NCBI RefSeq assembly: GCF_000716435.1 | Contig: NZ_JNWO01000031.1 | Coordinates: 1-64,000 of the forward strand | Origin: Streptomyces xylophagus | Lineage (GTDB): Bacteria; Actinomycetota; Actinomycetes; Streptomycetales; Streptomycetaceae | DNA length: 64,000 nucleotides | Direction of reading: 5' to 3' | Shown here: piece after piece, positions 9,028 through 17,430 of the stretch | How the letters are laid out: every line of letters begins with the position of its first letter | How positions within the stretch are numbered: the stretch's first letter is position 1 | Notes under the pieces: generated by a model | Databases searched by the model: none | Told to the model about the DNA's origin: nothing | What the model saw: the letters and a program-made list of their open reading frames with translations, nothing else | Program-made: the position numbers and the translations under genes

Positions 9028-10617
9028 ATGAGCGCAGAACGCGTCGGCCGTACAAGACGCATACGGTTCGTTTTCGTCGGCGTGGCCATGCTCGCGCCGC
9101 TGGTCGTTCCCGCCGCTTCCGCGCAGGCGGCGTCGGGCTCGCTGACCGTCACCACGCTGGGGCGGCACGGCGCGAAGGTGGCGACGACGGTGACCGTCGT
9201 CAACGCGTCGTCGGGTGAGAGGCGCACCGTCAAGTCCGGCAAGAAGCTCAGCCTGCCGTCGGGCAAGTACCTCGCGATGACGGACATCTACGAGAGCGCC
9301 ACGGACGGTCTGGGCACCGACACCATCGGCGCGCAGGTCGTGACGGTGTCGGGCGCCAAGTCCGTGACCCTGGACGCCCGCAAGGGCAAGGCCGTGAAGG
9401 TGTCGCTGGACACCCCGGCCGATGTGACCGAGCCAGCCCGGATCAGCGCGCAGGTGTGCGCCGCCGACCTGGACATGCCCTCCGCGTACAGCGCCGGCGG
9501 CTGGAACAACGCCGGGTCCCTCTACGCGATCCCCAACTCCTCCAAGCTGCTGCAGTTCGGGTTCATGGCGCAGTGGTCGGGCAACGACAGCTACGTCGCG
9601 GTGAAGAACACGACCGGTGTCCCGGCCGCGCCCGGCGGGTCGTTCAAGCGGTCCCAGCTGGCGACGATGCGTTTCTCGGTGCGCAGCGGGACGCAGATGG
9701 CGAACGAGCACGACGTCGCGCTCCAGGCCGCGCCCAAGGTCGACAACTGCACGACCGACATGTACGCCAACGTCTACGGCGGCAGCGCGCCGTACAGCGC
9801 CACCACCCATGTGACGCCCGGGAGTTGGCAGCCACGCGACGACATCTACGCGAGCAACGGGGACGACGTCGGGGGCGGTTTCCCGGCGGTGCGGACGCTG
9901 AAGGCGGGGCAGAGCTTCACCCAGTCGTTCGGGCGGGCCGTGTGGAGCCCCATGCACTATCTGCCGACGGTCTGGCAGAAGTCCGTGAACTTCATCCCGG
10001 ACGCACTGATCGGCGACCCGGACGTGGGTGTCTGGGGCTCCGACCCGACGAAGGAGACGGTGGTCCTGTCCAAGGGGAGCACCACCGTCAAGAAGCAGAC
10101 CCTGACCAACTGGGGTTCCTCCGACGACGGTTTCGCCGCCCGCATCCACTCGGCCGGCACATACCGGCTGACCGTCGACGCCCACCGCTACCGCCCGGGC
10201 ATCACCTTCCCGTCCGGCATGCTGTCGCCGCGCGTCACGCTCGACTGGCGGTTCAAGGCCGACCCGGCCAAGTCGGTGGTCGCGCCCGTTTTCATGACCC
10301 GCTTCCTGCCCGCCGGTCTCGACAGCAGCAACCGGGCGAAGGCGAGCAGCACCACCTCGGTCACCGTCAGCGCGGGCCGCGGATCCCAGGGCCCTGACGT
10401 CAAGTTCACCAAGTCGGCGGTCAAGTCCCTGAAGGTCTGGGCGTCTTCGGACGGCGGCACGACCTGGAAGGCCGTCTCCGTCACGCGTTCCGGGTCCGCC
10501 TGGAAGGCCGCCGTGCACAACCCGGCCTCCGGCGCGGTCGCCCTGCGCTCGCAGGTGACCGACTCCACCGGCGGCACTTCGGTGGAGACGGTCTACCGCG
10601 CCTACGCGATCGGCTGA
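9028..10617 (+). CDS. Secreted protein of unknown function
   Basis: A 529-residue exported protein. It has a basic N-region (ERVGRTRRIR), a hydrophobic core (FVFVGVAMLAPLVVPAASA) and a likely cleavage after AQA. A beta-rich body follows, with a prealbumin-like segment (SGKYLAMTDIY). The final ~60 residues (KVWASSDGGTTWKAVSV...GAVALRSQVTDSTG) resemble the C-terminal beta-sandwich of secreted Streptomyces subtilases. No Asp/His/Ser catalytic triad is visible, so this appears to be a non-protease relative or a binding protein. GGGGG lies about 6 nt before the ATG. The 3' end overlaps the convergent sigma-factor gene by 16 bp. Confidence 0.7.
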   Translation: MSAERVGRTRRIRFVFVGVAMLAPLVVPAASAQAASGSLTVTTLGRHGAKVATTVTVVNASSGERRTVKSGKKLSLPSGKYLAMTDIYESATDGLGTDTIGAQVVTVSGAKSVTLDARKGKAVKVSLDTPADVTEPARISAQVCAADLDMPSAYSAGGWNNAGSLYAIPNSSKLLQFGFMAQWSGNDSYVAVKNTTGVPAAPGGSFKRSQLATMRFSVRSGTQMANEHDVALQAAPKVDNCTTDMYANVYGGSAPYSATTHVTPGSWQPRDDIYASNGDDVGGGFPAVRTLKAGQSFTQSFGRAVWSPMHYLPTVWQKSVNFIPDALIGDPDVGVWGSDPTKETVVLSKGSTTVKKQTLTNWGSSDDGFAARIHSAGTYRLTVDAHRYRPGITFPSGMLSPRVTLDWRFKADPAKSVVAPVFMTRFLPAGLDSSNRAKASSTTSVTVSAGRGSQGPDVKFTKSAVKSLKVWASSDGGTTWKAVSVTRSGSAWKAAVHNPASGAVALRSQVTDSTGGTSVETVYRAYAIG

Positions 10618-12218
10618 TCCCTCCCGGCCGCCGGATCACAGGGCTGGTCGCCGCCCGGGGTCTCAACAGGCGCGGGATCGGCGGGAGTTGGAGCTTCCGT
10701 GGACGGCTCGGGTGTGGGCGTAGGCGTAGGTGACGACGGCGGCTCGTACGGGGTCGTGGGCTCCGAGGTGACGGGGTCCGGGGTCTCCTGCACGGGGGCG
10801 GTCGGCTCGGGCGTCGGCTCCGGCGTCGGCTCCGGCGTCGGCTCCTCGGTCTTGGGCGGCGTGGGAGCCGGTTCCGTCGGCGTCGGGTCCACGGGCTTCG
10901 GGTCCGGGGTCGGTTCCGTGACCACCGGAGGCGTGACCACCGGCGGCGTGGGAGTCGGCGTCGGCTCCGGCTCCGTGGTCACCGGTGGAGCAGGAGTCGG
11001 AGTCGGCGTCGGAACCGGGGTCGGCTCGGTGGTCACCGGAGGCGGCTCAACAGGGGCCGTAGGAGCGGGTGTTCCGCCACCGCTCCCCACCGGTGTCACG
11101 GTCGACCCGCCCCCGGTCGTGCCAAGGTCGGCTGGAGACACGGCACTTGTGGATCTGTTCGTCGCAGGGGCCGTAGAGCGACCGCCGTCGCTCGGCGTCT
11201 TCGAGGGCTTCGCCGTCCGGGGCTGGGACGCCACCGGCGCCTGGGACACGGGCACTTCGGCCACCGGGCCCTTGGCGACCGGGACTTCGGTGGCGTCGCC
11301 GCCGCCGAGGACGACGATCACCGCGACGGCGCCCGCGACGGCCGTGCCGACCGCGGCTGCCAGCTGCGTCTTGGACGCGCCGACCGCCGCGTGCCGTACG
11401 CCGTGCAGCAACCCGCCGCCATGACCGCCCGCGGCGGTGACCGCGCCGGCGGAGCCCGCGCCGAACGCGACGAGCAGGAACTTGCCCGCGCCGCCGAGCA
11501 CGAACACCAGCAGAGCGGGTGCCACGAGTGCGGGCAGCCGGTCATTGGCGCGCATCAGGGCCGCGAGGCGGGCGCGGCAGTCGTCGCACGCGTCGACGTG
11601 GCCGAGGAGCCGTTCGGACTGCCGCTCGGTGGCGCCGCCGCGCACGTACGCGGGCATACGGGCCCAGTGGACCTGGCACGCGGGATCGTCCGGGGCGCCG
11701 GTCTGGGCGCGCAGGAACGCCTGCCGCATGCCTTCCCGCGCCCGGTGCAGCAGTACGGCCGTCGCGCCCTGCTTGGTGCCGAGTTGGGGGCCTATCGCGG
11801 CCAGCGGCAGGCCCTCCGCCTCGGCCAGCCACAGCGCCTTCACCCAGCGCTCGGGCAGCTGCTCGAGCACCCGCACCAACAGGTCGGTGGACGACACCTG
11901 TTCGGCCGGATCGTCCCCGTGGGCGTGGAGGTGCACCGGGTCCGCGCCTGCCCGCTCGTCGGCCTGCGGATCGTGCGGTGTCTCGCGTGCGGCGCTGCCC
12001 GCCGCGGTCGCGAGATGCTTCACCGTGGTCATGAGGTACGCCGGTACGTTCTCGATCTCGTGCCCGGCGGACAGCCTGCGCCACACCCTGAAGTGCGCCT
12101 CGGCGACGAGGTCTTCGGCGACCCAGGCGTTCCGGGTGAGCGAGCGGGCGTAGGCGACGAGGCGCGGCTGCTGCTCCTCGTAGATCCGGGCGTACGCGGC
12201 GGTGGGACCGTCGTTCAT
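10602..12218 (-). CDS. ECF sigma factor with zinc-finger, membrane and Pro-rich extracellular parts
   Basis: A 538-residue fusion. Residues about 1-165 form an ECF sigma factor (region 2: ARSLTRNAWVAEDLVAEAHFRVWRRL; region 4: LPERWVKALWLAEAEGLPLAAIGPQLG). A cytoplasmic zinc-finger segment follows (HVDACDDCRARL, with an upstream His), then a membrane helix region (LVAPALLVFVLGGAGKFLLVAF) and a ~230-residue Pro/Thr/Glu-rich tail (repeats of TPEPTPEPTPEP). Similar sigma/anti-sigma fusions with membrane anchors are known in actinobacteria and imply that the protein senses something at or outside the membrane. The start ATG at 12218 has GGAG 10 nt upstream. An AT-rich promoter lies just upstream. 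Confidence 0.85.
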   Translation of the reverse strand: MNDGPTAAYARIYEEQQPRLVAYARSLTRNAWVAEDLVAEAHFRVWRRLSAGHEIENVPAYLMTTVKHLATAAGSAARETPHDPQADERAGADPVHLHAHGDDPAEQVSSTDLLVRVLEQLPERWVKALWLAEAEGLPLAAIGPQLGTKQGATAVLLHRAREGMRQAFLRAQTGAPDDPACQVHWARMPAYVRGGATERQSERLLGHVDACDDCRARLAALMRANDRLPALVAPALLVFVLGGAGKFLLVAFGAGSAGAVTAAGGHGGGLLHGVRHAAVGASKTQLAAAVGTAVAGAVAVIVVLGGGDATEVPVAKGPVAEVPVSQAPVASQPRTAKPSKTPSDGGRSTAPATNRSTSAVSPADLGTTGGGSTVTPVGSGGGTPAPTAPVEPPPVTTEPTPVPTPTPTPAPPVTTEPEPTPTPTPPVVTPPVVTEPTPDPKPVDPTPTEPAPTPPKTEEPTPEPTPEPTPEPTAPVQETPDPVTSEPTTPYEPPSSPTPTPTPEPSTEAPTPADPAPVETPGGDQPCDPAAGRDQPIA

Positions 12219-12256
12219 GGCAGCAACGCTCCAGTTGCCAGTGGGGCGGGGAAGGG

Positions 12257-12284
12257 TTTGTACCCTAGATGGCAAAACTTTCAA
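12257..12284 (-). promoter_or_regulatory. Predicted vegetative promoter of the sigma-factor gene
   Basis: On the minus strand, TTGAAA (12284-12279) and TACAAA (12262-12257) are separated by 16 bp in an unusually AT-rich stretch, about 40 nt before the ATG at 12218. The -35 box sits in the inverted repeat AACTTT-CAATT-AAAGTT. Confidence 0.45.
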
Positions 12285-12308
12285 TTAAAGTTGCAGTCGC
12301 CCCGCAAG

Positions 12309-12322
12309 GTGACACAGGTCAC
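12309..12322. promoter_or_regulatory. Crp-like palindrome
   Basis: GTGACACAGGTCAC is a perfect 5-bp inverted repeat that fits the Streptomyces Crp consensus GTG-N6-GNCAC. It lies between the sigma-factor gene and the SsgA-family gene. Crp controls germination and development in this genus, so a link with the SsgA-like gene is plausible but unproven. Confidence 0.4.
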
Positions 12323-12424
12323 ATGAATTGCTTCGCGCAACCGCGTAATCAAAGGCCCCTCCACGTGATCAAGGAGGGTGTGTCGGCACCACGGCCGCCG
12401 CCCCGCCCGAATCGGAGACCGCCC

Positions 12425-12841
12425 ATGCGCCACCTCACCCTGGAACAGCCCACGAGCGCCCGCCTGATCGCCGACGACGACCAGGAGTTGGCCGTGACGG
12501 TGACCCTTCGCTACTCCTCCGGCGACCCCTTCGCCGTCCAACTCCTCTTCCCCGCCTGGATATCGCTCGACGGCAAGAAGGTGACGTGGACCTTCGCGCG
12601 GGCGCTCCTGGAGGAGGGCCTCGGCACCCCCGCCGGAATGGGCAACGTGCACATCAGGCCGTACGGCCCCGCCCATACGGCCGTCGAGTTCCACTCGCCG
12701 GAGGGCATCGCGATGATCCGCTTCGACTCGGTCGCCCTGCACCACTTCCTGCGCCGCACCTACCGGGTGACCGAGCCGGGCCGGGAGGCCCTGGAGCCGT
12801 CCCTCGACCGAGGGCTCGCCTCACTGCTCGACGGCGCGTGA
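12425..12841 (+). CDS. SsgA-family sporulation/cell-division regulator
   Basis: A 138-residue SsgA-like protein (SALP). It shows the family core: YSSGDPFAVQLLF, WTFARALLEEGL, and HSPEGIAMIRFDSVALHHFLRRTY. SALPs are found only in morphologically complex actinomycetes, where members such as SsgA and SsgB recruit FtsZ to sporulation septa or steer wall remodelling. The short C-terminus after RRTYRV is typical. The ATG at 12425 follows GGAG at about 7 nt. It is a clear taxonomic marker. Which SALP subfamily it belongs to cannot be settled by eye. Confidence 0.92.
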   Translation: MRHLTLEQPTSARLIADDDQELAVTVTLRYSSGDPFAVQLLFPAWISLDGKKVTWTFARALLEEGLGTPAGMGNVHIRPYGPAHTAVEFHSPEGIAMIRFDSVALHHFLRRTYRVTEPGREALEPSLDRGLASLLDGA

Positions 12842-12907
12842 CGCGACGGACGGACAGGCGGCAACTGCCCTCTGTGGTATGCCAATTGAGCTTGTTATCT
12901 TCCCCTC

Positions 12908-14353
12908 ATGAGTGAATCGCCGCAGCGGCCGCCCCGGATGTCCCGGATGTCCACCCGTGCCGTCGTCGTCGGCGGCAGTCTCGCCGGCATGCTCGCCGCC
13001 GCCGCGGTCAAGGAGCATGTCGACAGCGTCGAGATCATCGAGGCGCACGGACTGCCCGAGGGGCCCGAGTCACGCCCGGGCGTTCCCCAAGCGGCGCATT
13101 TCCACGTCCTGTTGTCCGGTGGGGCGAACGCCATCGAGGACCTACTGCCGGGCACCGTCAAGGAGTTGCTGGGCGCGGGTGCCCACCGTGTGCCCGTGAC
13201 CACGAACATGCTGATCTACTCGCCCGAGGGCTGGTACCGGCGCTGGCAGCGGGACACCCACTACCTGATCACCGCGAGCCGCGACCTCACCGACTCCGTC
13301 GTCCGCAGACAGGTGCTGAAGGACCCGCGCGTCAGCGTGCGCCCCCACACCAAAGTCACCGCCCTGCTGGGGAGTTCGCAATGCGTCACCGGCGTACGGC
13401 TGCGCGCGGCTGACGGCACCGAGTCCGAACTGAGCGCGGATCTGGTCGTCGACGCCTCCGGAAAAGGGGCGCGCACTCCGCAGTGGCTGGCCGAGTTGGG
13501 CATCTCCGGCGTGGCCGAGGACCGTATCGACTCAGGTTTCGCGTACGCCAGCCGGATCTACCGCGCGCCCGTCTCCACCCGGAACTGGCCCGTGATCAGC
13601 GTGCAGGCCGACCCGCGGGGAGGCGAACCCGGCCGTACGGGCGGCATCGTGCCGATCGAGGACGGCCGCTGGCACGTGAGCCTGATCGGCACCCCGGGCG
13701 CCCAACCCTCCCGCGAGGCAGCCGAGTTCGAGCCCTACGCACGCACACTCCGCCACCCCGTGATCGCTGACCTCCTGGCCCACGCCGAGCCGCTCACCGA
13801 TGTCGCCCTGACCCACAGCACGGTCAACCGCCGTTACTCCTACGAGCGTCTCAAGTCCTGGCCCGAGGGCCTGGTCGCGCTCGGCGACTCGGTCGCCGCG
13901 TTCAACCCCGTGTACGGGCACGGCATGTCGGTGGCGGCCATCGGCGCCGTCGCGCTCCGCGCCCGACTGGCGTCCCGGGGTCTCGCCGACGGCCTGTCCC
14001 GCGCGGCGCAGCGTGCCATCGCCGCCCCTGTCGAACTCGCCTGGAGTCTCGCCGTAGGACAGGACATCCACTACCGGACGACAAAGGGCAGGAACGCGGG
14101 CGCGGCCGACCGGCTCCTGCAGCGGTACGTCAGCCGGCTGTCCCACACCGCCACGGGCTCGTTCCACGTGGCGACCGCGATGACGGAGGTACTGACCCTC
14201 CAGTCCCCGGGCACGGCCCTGCTCCGGCCCGGTGTCCTCGCGGCCGCGCTGATCGGACCGCTGCGGCCGCAACTCGACGAGCCGACGTTCACGGCAGCGG
14301 AACGAGGGCTGCTGGCCGACGCCGGAATCCGGTTGCCCTGGCTCACCGCCTAG
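12908..14353 (+). CDS. FAD-dependent oxidoreductase (monooxygenase/epoxidase type)
   Basis: A 481-residue flavoprotein of the aromatic-hydroxylase/epoxidase superfamily. The dinucleotide-binding motif VVVGGSLAGMLAA is near residue 20, DLVVDASGKG is the mid-sequence DG-type motif, and LVALGDSVAAFNPVYGHGMS is the GD motif contacting the FAD ribose and pyrophosphate. Relatives include polyether epoxidases and uncharacterised tailoring enzymes; the substrate is unknown. No Shine-Dalgarno precedes the ATG at 12908. A TATCTT hexamer ends 7 nt before it, so the message may be leaderless. Confidence 0.8.
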   Translation: MSESPQRPPRMSRMSTRAVVVGGSLAGMLAAAAVKEHVDSVEIIEAHGLPEGPESRPGVPQAAHFHVLLSGGANAIEDLLPGTVKELLGAGAHRVPVTTNMLIYSPEGWYRRWQRDTHYLITASRDLTDSVVRRQVLKDPRVSVRPHTKVTALLGSSQCVTGVRLRAADGTESELSADLVVDASGKGARTPQWLAELGISGVAEDRIDSGFAYASRIYRAPVSTRNWPVISVQADPRGGEPGRTGGIVPIEDGRWHVSLIGTPGAQPSREAAEFEPYARTLRHPVIADLLAHAEPLTDVALTHSTVNRRYSYERLKSWPEGLVALGDSVAAFNPVYGHGMSVAAIGAVALRARLASRGLADGLSRAAQRAIAAPVELAWSLAVGQDIHYRTTKGRNAGAADRLLQRYVSRLSHTATGSFHVATAMTEVLTLQSPGTALLRPGVLAAALIGPLRPQLDEPTFTAAERGLLADAGIRLPWLTA

Positions 14354-14393
14354 TGCGGGCCGGGTTGTCAGTGGCGGCTGCTTTCATGACGTC

Positions 14394-15029
14394 ATGAGCA
14401 CCGTGCACGAGACCGCCGCCCTTCTCCCCGACCCCGCCGAACTCCGCGTCCACCTGCGCGCGCTGGCCGTCCTGGACGCGACGATCGGCGACGATCCGCA
14501 GTTCGTCGAGTACGTCTTCGACGCGGACTGGGGCCCGGACGAGGAGGCGGCCCTGATGGACAACGGCTCGGGGGACGACTTCTCCGTCCTCTTCACCCCG
14601 GCCGGTGTGCTCATACGGGGCTTCGACCACGAGTCGGAGATGAGCCCGTACGGCACGGACGACAAGCAGGTCTGGCCCGGTGTCGTCGACGAAGTGCCGG
14701 TCGCGCTGCGCCCGTTGCTGGAGGATCCCGCCTTCCACGACGAGTACATCGGCGACACCCGCGTCACCGCCTGCCTGTGGCGCGAGACCGGCGACACCGC
14801 CTGGCGCGCCGGTTCGGCCATCGAATTCCCGGCAGGCAACACGCACCCGGACGGCTCCGACCACCTCTTCCACCTCCTCACCGACCGCTCCCCCGAGACG
14901 GTCCAGGCCCACTTCGAGGACTACTACGAGCGTCCCGTTCCCCTCGACGCCGTCCGCCACGTCCTCGCCGGGCACCCCGTCACCCCGGCGATCGCGGCGG
15001 CCCTCGGTCCGGCGGCCGGACGGGAGTGA
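14394..15029 (+). CDS. Hypothetical protein, acidic, SMI1-like in character
   Basis: A 211-residue soluble acidic protein without signal peptide or membrane segment. Visible features are FVEYVFDADWGPDEEAALMDNGSGDDFSVLF, WPGVVDEVPVALRPLLEDPAF and a final helical segment. I do not recognise the family with confidence. Widespread Streptomyces proteins of this size with the same opening segment are annotated hypothetical. It stands alone between a flavoprotein and a decayed membrane-protein remnant. Confidence 0.75.
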   Translation: MSTVHETAALLPDPAELRVHLRALAVLDATIGDDPQFVEYVFDADWGPDEEAALMDNGSGDDFSVLFTPAGVLIRGFDHESEMSPYGTDDKQVWPGVVDEVPVALRPLLEDPAFHDEYIGDTRVTACLWRETGDTAWRAGSAIEFPAGNTHPDGSDHLFHLLTDRSPETVQAHFEDYYERPVPLDAVRHVLAGHPVTPAIAAALGPAAGRE

Positions 15030-15039
15030 CTCGGGCGCG

Positions 15040-15240
15040 GTTTCCCCGTCCGCCTGCCGCGCGAGGCGCCCGCGGTCGATGACGTCCCTGCGGGTCACCG
15101 CGAGGTACACCACCAGGCCGAGGACGACGGCCAGGAACAGCGCGCTGCCGGCCGCAAGGCCTACTACGGGCTCGCCGTGCTGTTCGCCTTCGCGCTGGGT
15201 ACCGCCGCCGGTGAGCTGGACCACCAGGACGACCGCGAAC
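15040..15240. pseudogene. Rearranged remnant of a COG4705 membrane-protein gene
   Basis: Two fragments of the same family lie head to head. On the minus strand (about 15137-15050) the end of such a protein is readable (SALFLAVVLGLVVYLAVTRR). On the plus strand (about 15150-15220) an internal piece is readable (KAYYGLAVLFAFALGTAAGE). Both match the intact protein at 17431-18228, which has FYWAAVLATFALGTACGD and AILGFVGYLAVSRKD. The fragments are in opposite orientation and lack starts, so I infer truncation plus an internal inversion. Confidence 0.6.
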
Positions 15241-15280
15241 GCGTCCTGATCGCCGTCCGGCGCGCTCCCGACCCGACATC

Positions 15281-15318
15281 GTCTACAGTTTCGTAGACCG
15301 TCTACAGGATTGTAGTCA
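15281..15318. promoter_or_regulatory. Tandem 19-bp operator before the response regulator
   Basis: Two adjacent 19-bp units start GTCTACAGTTTCGTAGAC and GTCTACAGGATTGTAGTC. Each is itself a dyad with core CTACA-N4-TGTAG (one mismatch in the first). They end 9 nt before the ATG at 15328, over the ribosome-binding site. Likely roles are autoregulation by the response regulator or control by a BlaI/CopY-like repressor. Confidence 0.55.
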
Positions 15319-15327
15319 GGGAGGATC

Positions 15328-15990
15328 ATGCGCCGGACCATCCTGGTCGTCGAGGACGATCACGCCCTGCGGGACGTGCTGATGCGCGGACTGCGGGACG
15401 AGGACTACGACACCGTCCCCGCGCCGGACGGCGCCACCGCCCTGCGTCTGGCCACCGCCGACGTCTCCGCCGCCGTGCTCGACATCGGGCTGCCCGACGC
15501 CGACGGGCGGGACGTGTGCCAGGCGATGCGGGCGAACGGGTTCCTCTCCCCGGTGATCTTCCTCAGCGCGCATCACCGGCTGCCCGACCGGCTCGCCGGG
15601 TTCTCGGCCGGGGGCGACGACTATCTGCCCAAGCCGTTCCATCTCGCCGAACTCGCGGCCCGGCTGCGGGCGGCCCTGAAACGGGCCGCGCCACCGCCCG
15701 CCGCCACGGCGGGAGACCTGGTGCTGGACGCCGTCCGGCACACGGTCGACGTCCGGGACACCCGGGTCGACCTGACACCGACCGAGTTCCGCCTCCTGGC
15801 CGCGCTCATGGCGGCCTCCGGCGGCATCGTCAGCCGCCGCGAACTGATCCGCGCGGGCTGGCCCGAAGGCGCCCAGGTCCACGACAACACCCTCGACCAG
15901 TACCTGACCCGCCTGCGCCGCAAACTCCGCGAGGCGGGCAGCGCCCGGACGATCGGCACGGCACGCGGGGTCGGACACCGGTTGTCGTGA
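15328..15990 (+). CDS. OmpR-family response regulator
   Basis: A 220-residue two-component regulator. The receiver domain has the acidic pocket VVEDDH (residues 8-12), the phosphoacceptor Asp52 in VLDIGLPDADG, and KPF (the conserved Lys). The C-terminal winged helix contains LTPTEFRLLAALM and the recognition region NTLDQYLTRLRRKLR. GGAGGA lies 2-7 nt before the ATG. It overlaps the downstream histidine-kinase gene by 4 bp (GTGA), showing translational coupling. A tandem dyad operator covers its leader. A COG4705 membrane protein encoded beyond the kinase is a plausible target or partner. Confidence 0.95.
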   Translation: MRRTILVVEDDHALRDVLMRGLRDEDYDTVPAPDGATALRLATADVSAAVLDIGLPDADGRDVCQAMRANGFLSPVIFLSAHHRLPDRLAGFSAGGDDYLPKPFHLAELAARLRAALKRAAPPPAATAGDLVLDAVRHTVDVRDTRVDLTPTEFRLLAALMAASGGIVSRRELIRAGWPEGAQVHDNTLDQYLTRLRRKLREAGSARTIGTARGVGHRLS

Positions 15991-17378
15991 GCGACACCCG
16001 CCACCGACCAGCGGCGGCGCTCACCGCCGTCCTCCACCGCCTGCCACCCCGGACCCTGCGCGGCCGGCTCTCGCTCGTCGCGCTGCTCACGGCCACGCTG
16101 CTGATGCTGGTGCTCACCGTGGCGTTCAACTCCGTTGCCGGGCACCGCCTCCGGCATCAGGCGGACGACGAGCTGCGCACCCGTGCCGCCGCCGTCGCGA
16201 CGACCGTCGACACCAGCGGCGGGACGGTACGGGTGCTGGAGACGTCCCACGACGACCTCCTCGACGCCAACGTGTGGATCTACGCCGGCCGGCATCTGCT
16301 CGAACAGCCGCCGGCCGCAGGCCACTTGACCCGTGTCGCCGACGCGCTCGCCGCGCGGGGCGGACAGCGGTGTGTGACCACCACGGTCCAACGCCCCCTC
16401 CGCCTGTGCTCCCACCCGGTACCCGGAGCGGGCGGCCGGGCCACCGTGGTCACCGCGCTGGACCTCTCTCCCTACCGCAGTTCGGCCGACACCCTGCTCC
16501 TGGGCTCGCTCGCCCTGGACGCCGTCATGCTCGCGTGCACCTACGCCCTGACCCGGCTGGCCGTCGGCCGCGCGCTGCGCCCCGTCCGCACGATGACCGA
16601 CCAGGCCACCCAGTGGAGCGCGGTCGCCTCCGAGGAACGGTTCGGCAGCATGCGGCATCCGGCCGAACTCGCCCGTCTCGGCGGGTCGTTGGACGCCCTG
16701 CTGGACCGTATCCGCACCCTTCTGCGCTACGAGCGCCAGCTCACCGGCGAGCTCTCGCACGAGCTGCGTACCCCGCTGAGCCGGATCGTCGCCGAGCTCG
16801 ACTGGTGGCAGGCCCACCCCCGCACCGCCGACCAGACCCGCGCCACCCACCAGGTCATCGCGGATGCCGCCGAGTCCATGCGCACCATCTGCGACACCCT
16901 CCTGGACGACGCCCGCGACGGCACCCTCACCGCGCCCGGCACCGCCGAGGTCATGCCCGTACTGCACCGCCTGGCCGAAGTCCCGTACGCACCAGGCCAG
17001 TTGACGATCACGGCGACCGGCCCGCACCTCGTGGCCGGGGTCCCGCCCGCCCTCCTCGAACGCATCGTCAGCCCGCTCCTCGCCAACGCCTGCCGCTACG
17101 CCGACTCGCTCGTCACCGTCAGCGCGTACCGCACCCCCGACGGCGCACCGGACGGCGTACGCATCGACATCGTGGACGACGGGCCCGGCGTACCGCCCCC
17201 GTTCGTCGGGCAGCTCTTCGAGCCCGGCCGTCGCGCGGATCCCGGCGACGGCCACGGCGGCGCGGGCCTCGGCCTGCCGCTGGCACGCCGCCTGGCCCGC
17301 TCCGCGGGCGGCGAGGTGACGTACGACTCCAGTCACACCTCAGGGGCGCGGTTCGTGATCAGCCTGCCGACAGGATGA
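15987..17378 (+). CDS. Sensor histidine kinase
   Basis: A 463-residue membrane kinase starting at a GTG that overlaps the regulator stop. A first helix (LSLVALLTATLLMLVLTVAF) and a second (LLLGSLALDAVMLACTYALT) bracket an extracytoplasmic domain of about 120 residues. HAMP-like sequence follows, then the H-box ELSHELRTPLSR with the phosphorylated His, an N-box (LLANACRYA), and G-boxes DIVDDGPGVP and GGAGLGLPLARRLA. It phosphorylates the regulator encoded just upstream. The sensed signal is unknown. The periplasmic Cys pair (QRCVTTTVQRPLRLCS) could form a disulfide. Confidence 0.95.
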   Translation: MSDTRHRPAAALTAVLHRLPPRTLRGRLSLVALLTATLLMLVLTVAFNSVAGHRLRHQADDELRTRAAAVATTVDTSGGTVRVLETSHDDLLDANVWIYAGRHLLEQPPAAGHLTRVADALAARGGQRCVTTTVQRPLRLCSHPVPGAGGRATVVTALDLSPYRSSADTLLLGSLALDAVMLACTYALTRLAVGRALRPVRTMTDQATQWSAVASEERFGSMRHPAELARLGGSLDALLDRIRTLLRYERQLTGELSHELRTPLSRIVAELDWWQAHPRTADQTRATHQVIADAAESMRTICDTLLDDARDGTLTAPGTAEVMPVLHRLAEVPYAPGQLTITATGPHLVAGVPPALLERIVSPLLANACRYADSLVTVSAYRTPDGAPDGVRIDIVDDGPGVPPPFVGQLFEPGRRADPGDGHGGAGLGLPLARRLARSAGGEVTYDSSHTSGARFVISLPTG

Positions 17379-17430
17379 CCACGCACCGGACGGCCACCCA
17401 TCAGACGGCCACGCACCGGACGCCGGACCG

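Noticed and set aside
15030..15341. Minus-strand continuation of the COG4705 fragment into the hypothetical gene at 14394
   Set aside because: The frame runs antisense through a plausible coding gene; only the short C-terminal fragment matches the family.
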